12,838 nucleotides of DNA from an uncultured Prevotellaceae bacterium. Lineage in GTDB: Bacteria > Bacteroidota > Bacteroidia > Bacteroidales > Bacteroidaceae. A model generated the notes under the pieces. It was not told the DNA's origin and did not search any database. It was given only the letters and a program-made list of their open reading frames with translations. Both the position numbers and the translations under genes were made by a program. Of this stretch, positions 1-7,689 are shown piece by piece (within the stretch, counting starts at the first letter, position 1; the number at the start of each line of letters is the position of its first letter). The DNA lies in contig CAMZHP010000069.1 of NCBI GenBank assembly GCA_947306845.1, positions 1 through 12,838 on the forward strand, written 5' to 3'.

Positions 1-2062
1 CGATGTTCTCATTACCCAGCACACCATAGCTGCCACGGATCTTGAACATATTGATAATGTTGTGATGGATGGGGAAGAACTTCTCCTTGTCAAGACGCCA
101 TCCTACAGACACTGAGGGGAAGGTCCTCCAACGGATGTTCTTGGTGAGTCGTGAACTGCCATCACGACGGATGATGCCGGAGATAAGGTACTTGCCGTCG
201 AAGTCGTAGTTGAGACGTGCGATGTAGGAAGCGAGCGCATGCTTGTACTCAAATGAGCTGGCGTCTCGGGTAGTGCCATTGCCTATCTGGAGGAAGTAAG
301 GCTCGGGGAAGTTGACACCCCAGGCGTTCAGTTCGTGTGTGTTCTCCTCCTCATAGGTCTGGCCCACGACGAGGTTCACATGGTGCAGTCCGATGGTGCC
401 GTCATAAGTCAGCGTATTCTCGATCAGTGCATCCGAATAGGTGCGTGTGCCCTCGGTGAGTTTCTCATTGCTCTTGTCGAGGTATACACGGTTGCTCTGA
501 ATCCATGCAGATACCCAAGTCTTGTCCTTGGCGTAGGTCTTGCTGTATGAAAGGTTGAGCTTGTAGCTCAGATGGTGCTTCTCTGACTCAAAGCCAAACA
601 TCTTGAAGAGGTCGACTTCTGCAGAGCCTGTACCCACGATACGGTCGACAATCGTGTTGCGGGTGAGCAAGTTGTTCACCAGCAAGGGATTGGAGGCGGA
701 GATGTCACCATGGATGGTGTCGTAATACACACCATATCCATAAGCATCGTATTTGAAGCTGCTGGCAGAACCTACCTTGTCGTCGAGCACCCAGGTGTCG
801 TTGTCATAAGCCTTGATGGTGGGTTGCATGAGCAGGGTGCCACGCAGCACGTTGGTCACGTCGCCATAAAGACCCTGCACATACTCTGAGGCATTAGAAA
901 GGCCCATGCCATCTTGATTGGAGTGTGAATAAACGAGGCTGGTGCGGAACTTGATAAACTTGGTGTCCATCGTGTTGTTCACACGGGCGGTGAAACGCTC
1001 GTAGTTGGGACCTGCTCCCTCCAACGTGCCTTTCTGCTTGAAATAGTCAAGACCTATATTATATGTATTGTTGGCACCGCCTCCGCTCAGGTTGACATTG
1101 TGGTTTTGGCGGATACCGGTTTTGAACACCTCGTTGAACCAGTCGGTGTTGGTGTTGTCCATAAAGACGTATTTGCCGTCAGCAAAGCTGTAGCCGCCGG
1201 GCAGGGGCGTGCCGGAGTTGGCGCAGGCCTGTCCGAGATACTGGCTGTACTGGTTGGCATCCATCACGTCGTAGACACCCTTGGAAATCTTGTCCACACC
1301 AAAGTATCCTTTGTAGTCAACCTTCAAAGGCTGGTCTTTCTTGCCGTTCTTGGTCGTGATGATGACCACGCCGTTGGCAGCACGTGAACCATAGATGGCG
1401 CCTGCGGATGCGTCCTTCAGCACTTGGATGGTGGCGATGTCGTTGGGGGAGAAATCACGGATGGTGGTTCCCATGGGCACACCGTCGACCACGTAAAGGG
1501 GAGCAGTACTGCCGAAAGAGCCGATACCACGGATGCGAACAGTGGGGTCAGCGCCGGGCTGACCATCGGAAGTGATCTGCACACCTGCCACCTTGCCTTC
1601 CAGCATGGTGGAGATGTTGGAGTTGGACACCCTTTTCATTTCCTCAGCGTTGACAATGGAAACCGAACCGGTAAGATCGGCTTTCTTTTGTGTACCATAA
1701 CCCACGACCACTACTTGCTCGAGCAGCAGGTTGTCGGAAGAGAGTGTGATCTGACCCAGTGAACTGCGTCCGTTGACTTCGATTTCAAGGTCCTTGTAAC
1801 CCACATAACTCACGATAAGAGTGGAGTTGCGGGTGGTCTCCAACTGGAAATTTCCGTCGATGTCGGTCACGCTTCCGCCTTGGGCGCCTTTCACCTTGAC
1901 AGTCGCACCAATGAGTGGCTCGCCATCTTGGTCGACAACTTGTCCACTGACCACGAAGGTCTGTGCCTGCTCAGTAGATGCCTTGACGGGGGTTGGAAGT
2001 GAGGCTACTCCTCCCAATGCGCCCCAGAAGAGCATCGCAGATAGTAATAAATTTTTACTCAT
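1..2062 (-). CDS. SusC/RagA-family TonB-dependent outer-membrane receptor (N-terminal 687 residues; runs off the left edge)
   Basis: This is an outer-membrane beta-barrel importer of the SusC/RagA type, which takes up oligosaccharides with a SusD lipoprotein lid and TonB energy. The frame is open from the ATG at 2062 to the window edge, with no stop or frameshift. Residues 1-28 form a signal peptide. Residues 37-110 are the carboxypeptidase-regulatory-like domain (VVSGQVVDQDGEPLIGATV). A TonB-box-like stretch (EQVVVVGYGTQKK) lies at about 115-127, and the plug follows to about 240 with RIRGIGS, YVVDGVP and the family hallmark GSRAANGVVIITTKNG. Barrel sequence follows, including a typical FKIRGSYGVLGNENI near the edge. 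Complete family members are about 1,000 residues long, so roughly a third is missing. The ATG follows an A-rich stretch without a Shine-Dalgarno site, as is usual in this phylum. The substrate cannot be inferred; the GH3 gene and the sensor-regulator upstream suggest a plant or host glycan. Confidence 0.95.
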   Translation of the reverse strand, partial: MSKNLLLSAMLFWGALGGVASLPTPVKASTEQAQTFVVSGQVVDQDGEPLIGATVKVKGAQGGSVTDIDGNFQLETTRNSTLIVSYVGYKDLEIEVNGRSSLGQITLSSDNLLLEQVVVVGYGTQKKADLTGSVSIVNAEEMKRVSNSNISTMLEGKVAGVQITSDGQPGADPTVRIRGIGSFGSTAPLYVVDGVPMGTTIRDFSPNDIATIQVLKDASAGAIYGSRAANGVVIITTKNGKKDQPLKVDYKGYFGVDKISKGVYDVMDANQYSQYLGQACANSGTPLPGGYSFADGKYVFMDNTNTDWFNEVFKTGIRQNHNVNLSGGGANNTYNIGLDYFKQKGTLEGAGPNYERFTARVNNTMDTKFIKFRTSLVYSHSNQDGMGLSNASEYVQGLYGDVTNVLRGTLLMQPTIKAYDNDTWVLDDKVGSASSFKYDAYGYGVYYDTIHGDISASNPLLVNNLLTRNTIVDRIVGTGSAEVDLFKMFGFESEKHHLSYKLNLSYSKTYAKDKTWVSAWIQSNRVYLDKSNEKLTEGTRTYSDALIENTLTYDGTIGLHHVNLVVGQTYEEENTHELNAWGVNFPEPYFLQIGNGTTRDASSFEYKHALASYIARLNYDFDGKYLISGIIRRDGSSRLTKNIRWRTFPSVSVGWRLDKEKFFPIHHNIINMFKIRGSYGVLGNENI

Positions 2063-2104
2063 TTGATTTTTGATTTGATGAATATGATAGTAGTTGATGA
2101 GTCT

Positions 2105-2168
2105 GTTTCTATTCCTTTTCGCAAGGTCGGTTTGGATATGTGTTTCTTTTCCTTTTCGGAAGGTCGGT
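2105..2168 (-). repeat. Duplicated 27-base element in the susC-like leader
   Basis: Two direct copies lie at 2105-2131 and 2142-2168, 37 bases apart start to start, with a 10-base spacer. They differ at two of 27 positions (2111/2148 and 2122/2159). In the transcript each copy begins ACCGACCTT and contains a CCTT...AAGG pair around a 5-base loop, so each can fold into a short hairpin. Both copies lie between the predicted transcription start (about 2198) and the ATG at 2062, so they should be in the untranslated leader. Their role is unknown. Binding of a small RNA or an RNA-binding protein, or translational control, are possibilities only. Confidence 0.75.
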
Positions 2169-2204
2169 ATGTATTTGTTTTTAGGTTATGCTTAAAAACT
2201 GCTG

Positions 2205-2212
2205 CAAAGATA
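2205..2212 (-). promoter_or_regulatory. Predicted -7 promoter box of the SusC-like gene
   Basis: On the minus strand this reads TATCTTTG, an exact match to the Bacteroidota -7 consensus TAnnTTTG. It predicts a transcription start near 2198 and a leader of about 135 bases. No TTTG -33 box sits 18-20 bases upstream. That fits a promoter that needs an activator, and the repeat array at 2233-2300 begins just where such an activator would bind. Confidence 0.65.
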
Positions 2213-2232
2213 ACTGCCACCTAAAATCTTGA

Positions 2233-2300
2233 GGTGGACAATTTGCATTATCAGGTGGACAAAATAAAAATTGGGAGGACAAAATGGAAAAAGGTGGACA
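2233..2300 (-). promoter_or_regulatory. Candidate operator: four direct repeats of TTGTCCACC upstream of the SusC-like promoter
   Basis: The plus-strand core GGTGGACA occurs at 2233-2240, 2254-2261 and 2293-2300, with GGAGGACA at 2274-2281. Start-to-start spacings are 21, 20 and 19 bases, about two helical turns each. In the direction of transcription every copy reads TTGTCC followed by ACC or TCC, preceded by a T or A/T run. The nearest copy ends 20 bases before the -7 box, in or next to the -33 region. AraC-family proteins typically bind direct half-sites about 21 bases apart that abut the -35 region. The AraC-type regulator encoded directly upstream is the obvious candidate ligand (inference). 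Confidence 0.65.
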
Positions 2301-2344
2301 AATCCTTGAAAGAGCTGTGCTTCCAAGCATTTTTGGCCGATTTC

Positions 2345-5302
2345 CTATTCTTTGCCATAGGCACTTGGGGGCACGTCAAACTCTTTTGAGAAGCATCGTG
2401 TGAAATACTTCGGATCGTTGAACCCAACACTGAAAGCTATCTCTGCGATGTTGCGGTTGGCGGCGTTGCTTTCTAGTAGCTTGCGTGCCATGTCCAACCT
2501 ATATCTGCGAATGAACTGCCCCGGCGACATTCCGGTCTCTTCGTTAAGTTTTTTGCTTAACAACGTGCGGTTGATACCCATCTGTTCGATGAGTTCTTTC
2601 ACACCATACTCGCTGTTCATATAGTTTTGCTCCATGATTTCCATGAGGCGTTCCATAAAGGGACGCTGTGACTGTGCGGCCATCTGGTCATCGGCCTCGG
2701 CTGTTTTGTTGATGCTCTCGGCCATCCGTTTTCTGTTGCTGATGATGCCCTGTATTCGTTTCTGCAAGGCAAGGGGATTCTCGCTCTCACGAAGTGCGTC
2801 TTCGATGGGGCGCATGAGTTTCTCCTCTTCCTGGCGACGTAGTTGGCGGACTCGGTTTTTGTATAAGGCGATTACTGCTGCTAGCAAGGAGAAGAGCAAG
2901 ATGGTGATAAACCACCATGACTTGTAAAAATAGGGGGTTACTTTGACTTTTATCTCTGCTGAGCATTCTGTGCCGCTGAGTGCTGAGGCGTATTTTACCT
3001 CGAAGACGTAGTCGCCCGACGGCAGGTTCGTGTACCTCACCGAATGTTGCCCATGTGCCAGTTGCTCCCAGTCTTTCTCAAGACCTCGCATCCTGTAACT
3101 GTATATGCCTTGTGTCTCGTTGCCGTAGTTGAGTGCTGAGAAATCAATGACAAGCGAACGGTTGCTCTCGTGGAGGTGTATGACCTTTGCATAGCTGATG
3201 TCCTCGTCGATATGCCCGTCTCCTGCCAATGCGTCTTGATTGTCGATGGTGAGATGAACGAAATGCAACTTAGGTACGGCAGTGTTTGCAATCTTTCCTG
3301 AAGACAGACACGTGAGACCGTTTTGGCTTCCAAACCACAAAGTGCCGTCTTCGCCTCTTGTTGCCCCATTCCAATAGAATTGCTGGCAGAGAAGACCGTC
3401 GGCCTCTCCCAATGTTGAGAAGACTTCTGTCTGTGGGTTCAGGACAGAGAGACCGTTTCCCGTTGCAATCCATAGCTTGCCATCATTATCTTCTACCATG
3501 CCTTTTACGGAGTTGTTGGCAAGTCCTTCGTTTGTTGTGTATGACTTGAACAGGTCTTTCCCGTCACTGCTCTTCACTCTTTTGTAGAGTCCATATCCAT
3601 TGCTTCCAAGCCATATCGTGCCATCATGTGTCTGACAGAAACAGGTGATTTTGTCTATGATCCCACTGGCAGGATTGTCCAATTTGTTACGTAGATGCAG
3701 GAAACTGAAATGACCGGTATTGTCTCTCCCTTTTCCCACATCAATGATGTAGGTTCCTTCAAGGCAGCCTATCCACAATTTTTGGTCGCTGTCGATAAGA
3801 GAGCCAATACAACCACGGGCATACTGGCAATCCGTGAACGGTTCTTCAAGAGCTTGATGTTCAAGATTATAGAAAAAGATACCATCGTTGCTCCCTATCC
3901 ATAGTCCATTATTGGTTTTGTCATAGGACAATGCTCCTACGAAGTTGAGGATGGAAGCCTGTTGCTCGTTCGTTTCCAGTCGTGCTACACGGCCTGTCGA
4001 TGTGTCAATGTAGTTTACTCCTCCTCCCCATGTGCCTATCCACAGACGTCCTTGCTTGTCGGAAGCAAGAGCCGATACGGAGTTGTGAGAGAGCCGGCTG
4101 TTGGCAGTGGTGTAATGTGAAAAAATGCCCTCTGCTGTCATTTTGTTAAGTCCGCCTTCCACAGTACCGACCCACAGTGTGCCGTCTTTTTCCACGAGCA
4201 TGGCATTAACGGCGTTGGGCGATATGCTGGTGGGGTGACTGGTATGTTTGTAATTGCGCAGTGTTAATTTGTTGGAAGTGATGCAGATGGCCCCGCCGGT
4301 CTCTGTTCCTATCCACAGGCAACCGCTGTCCTGGTGCAGGCAGCTAACAAAGTTGCTTTGCATAGGCCATGGCATGGAGATGGTGTTCCAATGGCGGAAA
4401 TGCTGGCTTTTGGGTGTGAGGAAATCAAGGCCACCCAAAGTGCCTGCCACAAGTATGCTGTCTGATATGATGCTTAGGCAGCTCACAAAGTCATGTGACA
4501 GCGAGGATGGATCTGCCGAATGTTGATAAGAGGTGATTTGACCTTTGTTGGTATTGAAACATCGCAAACCATGGTTGGTGGCAATCCAGACGTTGTCGCC
4601 TTGTCTTTGCAAACTGGTAATGAAAAGGCCGCTCAGGTGGGAGAGTTGTGGGGATATCGCTGTTCTCACGATTTTCCCATTTTGGACGGCCAATCTGAAG
4701 ATACCTTCATCGATGCAGACCCATACTTTTCCATTGTTGTCAAGGTCGGCTATGGTGATATTGGGGGTATAGGTGCTGTATTGATAACTGAAAATGTCCT
4801 TCACGCCGCCGTCCTTTTGAAATGTCAGGCAGTGGATATGCGACATGGTGACAAGCCAGATTTTCCCTTCGCTGTCGAGCAGTATATTTACACCTCTTTG
4901 AGAGAGAATTTCTTCGAGGCGTTTGTCTTTGCTGCTGACTTCTGTCACCATCATGGTGCGCATGTCGACGACCTTTGTATATTCATCGAAGACAATCCAC
5001 AGGCGATGGAATTTGTCTTCGCAAATCTTCCTTGAGGAATGACTCCGCCACTGAAGTCCTTGTGGGGCCGTGTAAAAGCTTGAGAATCCATAGCCATCAT
5101 AGCGAACGACTCCGCCGCCGCGTGTTGACAGCCACACAAAACCCTCGCTGTCTGTGAAAATATCACCTACATTATTGCTTGGAAGGCCTTCTCGCATACT
5201 GAGCGTGGACACGTTGTATCGCTCCAGGAAACTTTGTTGGGCAATGAGTTCCAACGATATTCCTGAGACGATAAAAAGCAATATGATGAGGCGTTTGGTC
5301 AT
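2345..5302 (-). CDS. Membrane-tethered propeller sensor with AraC-type DNA-binding domain, lacking kinase and receiver domains
   Basis: This is a 985-residue regulator resembling the hybrid two-component sensors of Bacteroidota glycan loci but shortened. Residues 1-21 are a signal peptide. Residues about 30-680 hold two-component-regulator propeller repeats, for example DGTLWVGT at 373, QGRLWIGT at 417, DGTIWLGS at 560, DGKLWIAT at 607 and DGTLWFGS at 652. A Y_Y_Y domain covers about 728-790 (YSYRMRGLEKDWEQL). One membrane segment lies at 796-814. A charged, probably helical linker (815-880) leads to an AraC-type double HTH at about 885-983 (GVKELIEQMGINRTLLSKKL and IAEIAFSVGFNDPKYFTRCF). There is no HisKA H-box, ATPase N or G box, or receiver aspartate. 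Full hybrid proteins of this class are about 1,300-1,400 residues, so some 400 are absent, yet the frame is uninterrupted. The expected job is to sense a glycan fragment in the periplasm and activate the neighbouring susC-like operon. It starts 3 bases after the GH3 stop and is very probably cotranscribed with it. Confidence 0.92.
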   Translation of the reverse strand: MTKRLIILLFIVSGISLELIAQQSFLERYNVSTLSMREGLPSNNVGDIFTDSEGFVWLSTRGGGVVRYDGYGFSSFYTAPQGLQWRSHSSRKICEDKFHRLWIVFDEYTKVVDMRTMMVTEVSSKDKRLEEILSQRGVNILLDSEGKIWLVTMSHIHCLTFQKDGGVKDIFSYQYSTYTPNITIADLDNNGKVWVCIDEGIFRLAVQNGKIVRTAISPQLSHLSGLFITSLQRQGDNVWIATNHGLRCFNTNKGQITSYQHSADPSSLSHDFVSCLSIISDSILVAGTLGGLDFLTPKSQHFRHWNTISMPWPMQSNFVSCLHQDSGCLWIGTETGGAICITSNKLTLRNYKHTSHPTSISPNAVNAMLVEKDGTLWVGTVEGGLNKMTAEGIFSHYTTANSRLSHNSVSALASDKQGRLWIGTWGGGVNYIDTSTGRVARLETNEQQASILNFVGALSYDKTNNGLWIGSNDGIFFYNLEHQALEEPFTDCQYARGCIGSLIDSDQKLWIGCLEGTYIIDVGKGRDNTGHFSFLHLRNKLDNPASGIIDKITCFCQTHDGTIWLGSNGYGLYKRVKSSDGKDLFKSYTTNEGLANNSVKGMVEDNDGKLWIATGNGLSVLNPQTEVFSTLGEADGLLCQQFYWNGATRGEDGTLWFGSQNGLTCLSSGKIANTAVPKLHFVHLTIDNQDALAGDGHIDEDISYAKVIHLHESNRSLVIDFSALNYGNETQGIYSYRMRGLEKDWEQLAHGQHSVRYTNLPSGDYVFEVKYASALSGTECSAEIKVKVTPYFYKSWWFITILLFSLLAAVIALYKNRVRQLRRQEEEKLMRPIEDALRESENPLALQKRIQGIISNRKRMAESINKTAEADDQMAAQSQRPFMERLMEIMEQNYMNSEYGVKELIEQMGINRTLLSKKLNEETGMSPGQFIRRYRLDMARKLLESNAANRNIAEIAFSVGFNDPKYFTRCFSKEFDVPPSAYGKE

Positions 5303-5305
5303 CTG

Positions 5306-7624
5306 CTATTTGTATTTTTTTACCCGATCGTCATTGATGACCCCACTCCAGTTCATGCCAAAAGCGAAATCGTATGTGTTACTGTCAGCATCCTGATAAC
5401 AACGCATGTCTCTGGGCACGTCTTCCTGTTGCTCCTCCACGGCTTTCATGTCGGCAGGCATTTGCATGGGCAGCAGGGCAGATGGTTCGGCTTTTCCGCT
5501 GACAATGTCAAGCAGGGCCTGATGCTGCACGTTGAAGGAGATGAGGATCGCATCTGAATAGGGCTCTATCTCAGATAGTACCACTGGCCGACCAGTCTCC
5601 ACAATGACAACCACTGGTTTGTCGCCCATCGATTTCTTGGTGTTGGCCACCAATAACATGTCATCACGGTTGTACGCCTTGATGGTTTTCCCCTTGAAAC
5701 TGCGATTGGTAGTCTTCTCAAGAGGGTCGCCACCTGCAATGCTCACTGCTCGGGCATAGGTCGCGGTATAGTCGTCGTATTGCAAACTGAGAGGCATGTA
5801 GCCGTTGCCGCCTTTTCTCACGTCATCAAGACTATAGCCTACGCCCGTGCTTGGTTCCTGAATTAGACAGAGAGCAAAATCTGCCTGATCGGGCTGCTCA
5901 ACCACGTCAAAGTATTGTTTTACCAATGCCAGATCGATGGGCTCTTCTGTCTTTTCTTCCGAAATGCCGCCCCACATGCCTGGTATGGCTGGGAAGTGTC
6001 GTTTGGGCACATAAACTTTCTTTTTGTCCTTCTGAGGCAATACATTACCGTGGTTTTTCAACATCACAACTGACTTCAGCTGGGCTTCGTATCCTTCTTT
6101 CATAAAAGCGGGATTGCCCACCGTTTTCTCGGTCTCGGCTGGGTTGAGATAGGGATTCTCAAAAAGCCCCACACGGAACATATTGAGCAAAAGCCGTCGG
6201 GCTGACAATTCAAAGCGCTCACGGGCTTTTTCTTCTCCCTGTTCTTTGATCCACATCTGATAGGCCTCAATCACTGGTCCTATCTCGTTGTTTCCGCCAA
6301 ATTGGTCAACACCGGCCTGCAAAATCTTATAGTGGCGTTCGGCATCTGACAGATGCTCCACTCCCCAAGGTTTACCTCCAATCGGACTGTCAAGCACTTT
6401 CATGTCCTTCGTGATGCCCCAGTCAGTACAGACAACACCTTCAAACTTCGCTTCTTGTCTGAGTTGCTGCTCAATCATCCATTGACTGAAACTGCCTCCT
6501 ACATTCTCACCTGAGGGGTCCTGATTCCACAAAATGCTGTAGATGGGCATTACGGAAGAGGCCATTTCAGTACCACCCTCAAGACGGAAAGCTCCCTCTA
6601 CAAAGGAGCGCTTGTGGGCTTCACGGTTATTGCCGGGATAGACAGCAAACTTACCGGATGCAAAATGGGAGTCGCGTCCGCCTTCCTGGGCTCCATAGCC
6701 GTACCAATGTTTTACCATCGCATTGACACTCTTAGGACCCCAACCCTTGGTTTCTGGGGTTGTCTGGAAGGCATCGCAGTAAGCGCGTGCCATATCTGTG
6801 GAGAGCTGAGGGTCTTCGCCAAAAGTACCGCTGAAGCGGAACCAGCGAGGCTCAGTGGCGATATCTACCTGCGGAGACAAAGCTGTGGCAATACCAAGAG
6901 CTCTGTATTCTTCAGAGGCTATCTCACCGAAGCGATGCATCAGTTGAGGATCGAAAGTGGCTGCCAAACCAAGCGAAGTGGGCCAAAGTGAGATTTGTCC
7001 GCCTGCGCCAGCATTGAATTCGGCGGTGGCTTTCGCCTCATGCCTTGGATCTGAACTTGTATTAGCGGGGATGCCGTGGTCAAGGCCTTCGACAAACGCC
7101 TGCATGTTGTTGTTCCAGACGGCGGCCACCTCCGGACTCTCAACGTTGGTCATCAGGACTGCGCGCAGATGGTCGTCCTTCAGAAATTTCTTTTGGTCAT
7201 CAGACAAATCAGAGGCTTGGGCACCACTCTCACCAAACGGTTTGCCGTTGTATAGAGAGGCTCCAAAACCCATCCCTTCCTTCATAGGTACAGACTGATG
7301 ACTGCTGTAAAGCATCAGACCTGCGATTTCTTCTATAGATAGTTGGGAAGCCAAGTCTGCAGAACGTTCTTGTGGCGTGAGTCTCCAGTCCTCGTAAGCG
7401 TCAAGAGAATCGTTTTGATTCAGATCCTTAAAGGCATAACCGTCAACGGTCAGCAATTTCACTCCTGATGTGGGTGAATAACTCAGAGTGGGGCCTCCGC
7501 GCTGCTCAACGAGCATAAAGGAGTCCACTAGGTGCTCCGACCATTTCTGACCATCGCATGATATCAATAACATGAGAATGGAAAATGACAGGACGGTTTG
7601 TAAGATTTGTTTGCAATTTGTCAT
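5306..7624 (-). CDS. Glycoside hydrolase family 3 lipoprotein (beta-glycosidase-like)
   Basis: This is a retaining exo-acting glycosidase of family GH3, 772 residues. The N-terminus is a lipoprotein signal with lipobox LISC (Cys23), so it should be anchored in an envelope membrane. Residues 67-78 (DLNQNDSLDAYE) match a 12-residue EF-hand-like calcium loop, with D, N, N, S, D and E at positions 1, 3, 5, 7, 9 and 12. The GH3 barrel follows: EPRWFRFSGTFGEDP at 258-272, the Lys-His pair 305-306 and the nucleophile motif CTDWG with Asp401. The GH3 C-terminal domain spans about 515-760 (SVVMLKNHGNVLP; VETGRPVVLSEIEPYSDAIL). The protein ends with that domain and lacks the fibronectin-III tail found in many GH3 enzymes. 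The acid/base residue cannot be assigned by eye. Substrate is open: beta-glucoside, xyloside or another beta-glycoside. The 65-base gap upstream holds only a weak promoter-like TATAGTTG (7648-7655), so read-through from the patatin operon is possible. The regulator gene follows after 3 bases. Confidence 0.92.
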   Translation of the reverse strand: MTNCKQILQTVLSFSILMLLISCDGQKWSEHLVDSFMLVEQRGGPTLSYSPTSGVKLLTVDGYAFKDLNQNDSLDAYEDWRLTPQERSADLASQLSIEEIAGLMLYSSHQSVPMKEGMGFGASLYNGKPFGESGAQASDLSDDQKKFLKDDHLRAVLMTNVESPEVAAVWNNNMQAFVEGLDHGIPANTSSDPRHEAKATAEFNAGAGGQISLWPTSLGLAATFDPQLMHRFGEIASEEYRALGIATALSPQVDIATEPRWFRFSGTFGEDPQLSTDMARAYCDAFQTTPETKGWGPKSVNAMVKHWYGYGAQEGGRDSHFASGKFAVYPGNNREAHKRSFVEGAFRLEGGTEMASSVMPIYSILWNQDPSGENVGGSFSQWMIEQQLRQEAKFEGVVCTDWGITKDMKVLDSPIGGKPWGVEHLSDAERHYKILQAGVDQFGGNNEIGPVIEAYQMWIKEQGEEKARERFELSARRLLLNMFRVGLFENPYLNPAETEKTVGNPAFMKEGYEAQLKSVVMLKNHGNVLPQKDKKKVYVPKRHFPAIPGMWGGISEEKTEEPIDLALVKQYFDVVEQPDQADFALCLIQEPSTGVGYSLDDVRKGGNGYMPLSLQYDDYTATYARAVSIAGGDPLEKTTNRSFKGKTIKAYNRDDMLLVANTKKSMGDKPVVVIVETGRPVVLSEIEPYSDAILISFNVQHQALLDIVSGKAEPSALLPMQMPADMKAVEEQQEDVPRDMRCYQDADSNTYDFAFGMNWSGVINDDRVKKYK

Positions 7625-7689
7625 GGCCAGTTTTTTATCTATTCAATCAACTATAATAATCTTTTTTTGATGAGCGCATGTCAGCTATT

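Noticed and set aside
2318..2334. Inverted repeat TGCTTCCAAGCA followed by five T residues on the plus strand.
   Set aside because: The T-run would work only for plus-strand transcription, and no plus-strand gene precedes it. On the minus strand, after the regulator stop, no U-tract follows, and the stem is only 4-5 bp.
4520..5035. A plus-strand reading frame of 171 codons inside the regulator gene, and similar ones at 7678-8211 and 12243-12740.
   Set aside because: They are antisense to well-recognised minus-strand genes and their translations resemble no known family; they are shadows of the codon pattern on the other strand.
7648..7655. TATAGTTG on the minus strand as a -7 box for the GH3 gene.
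   Set aside because: It differs from TAnnTTTG at one position and has no TTTG at the -33 distance; in this A/T-rich gap such a match is expected by chance, so I did not list it as a feature.
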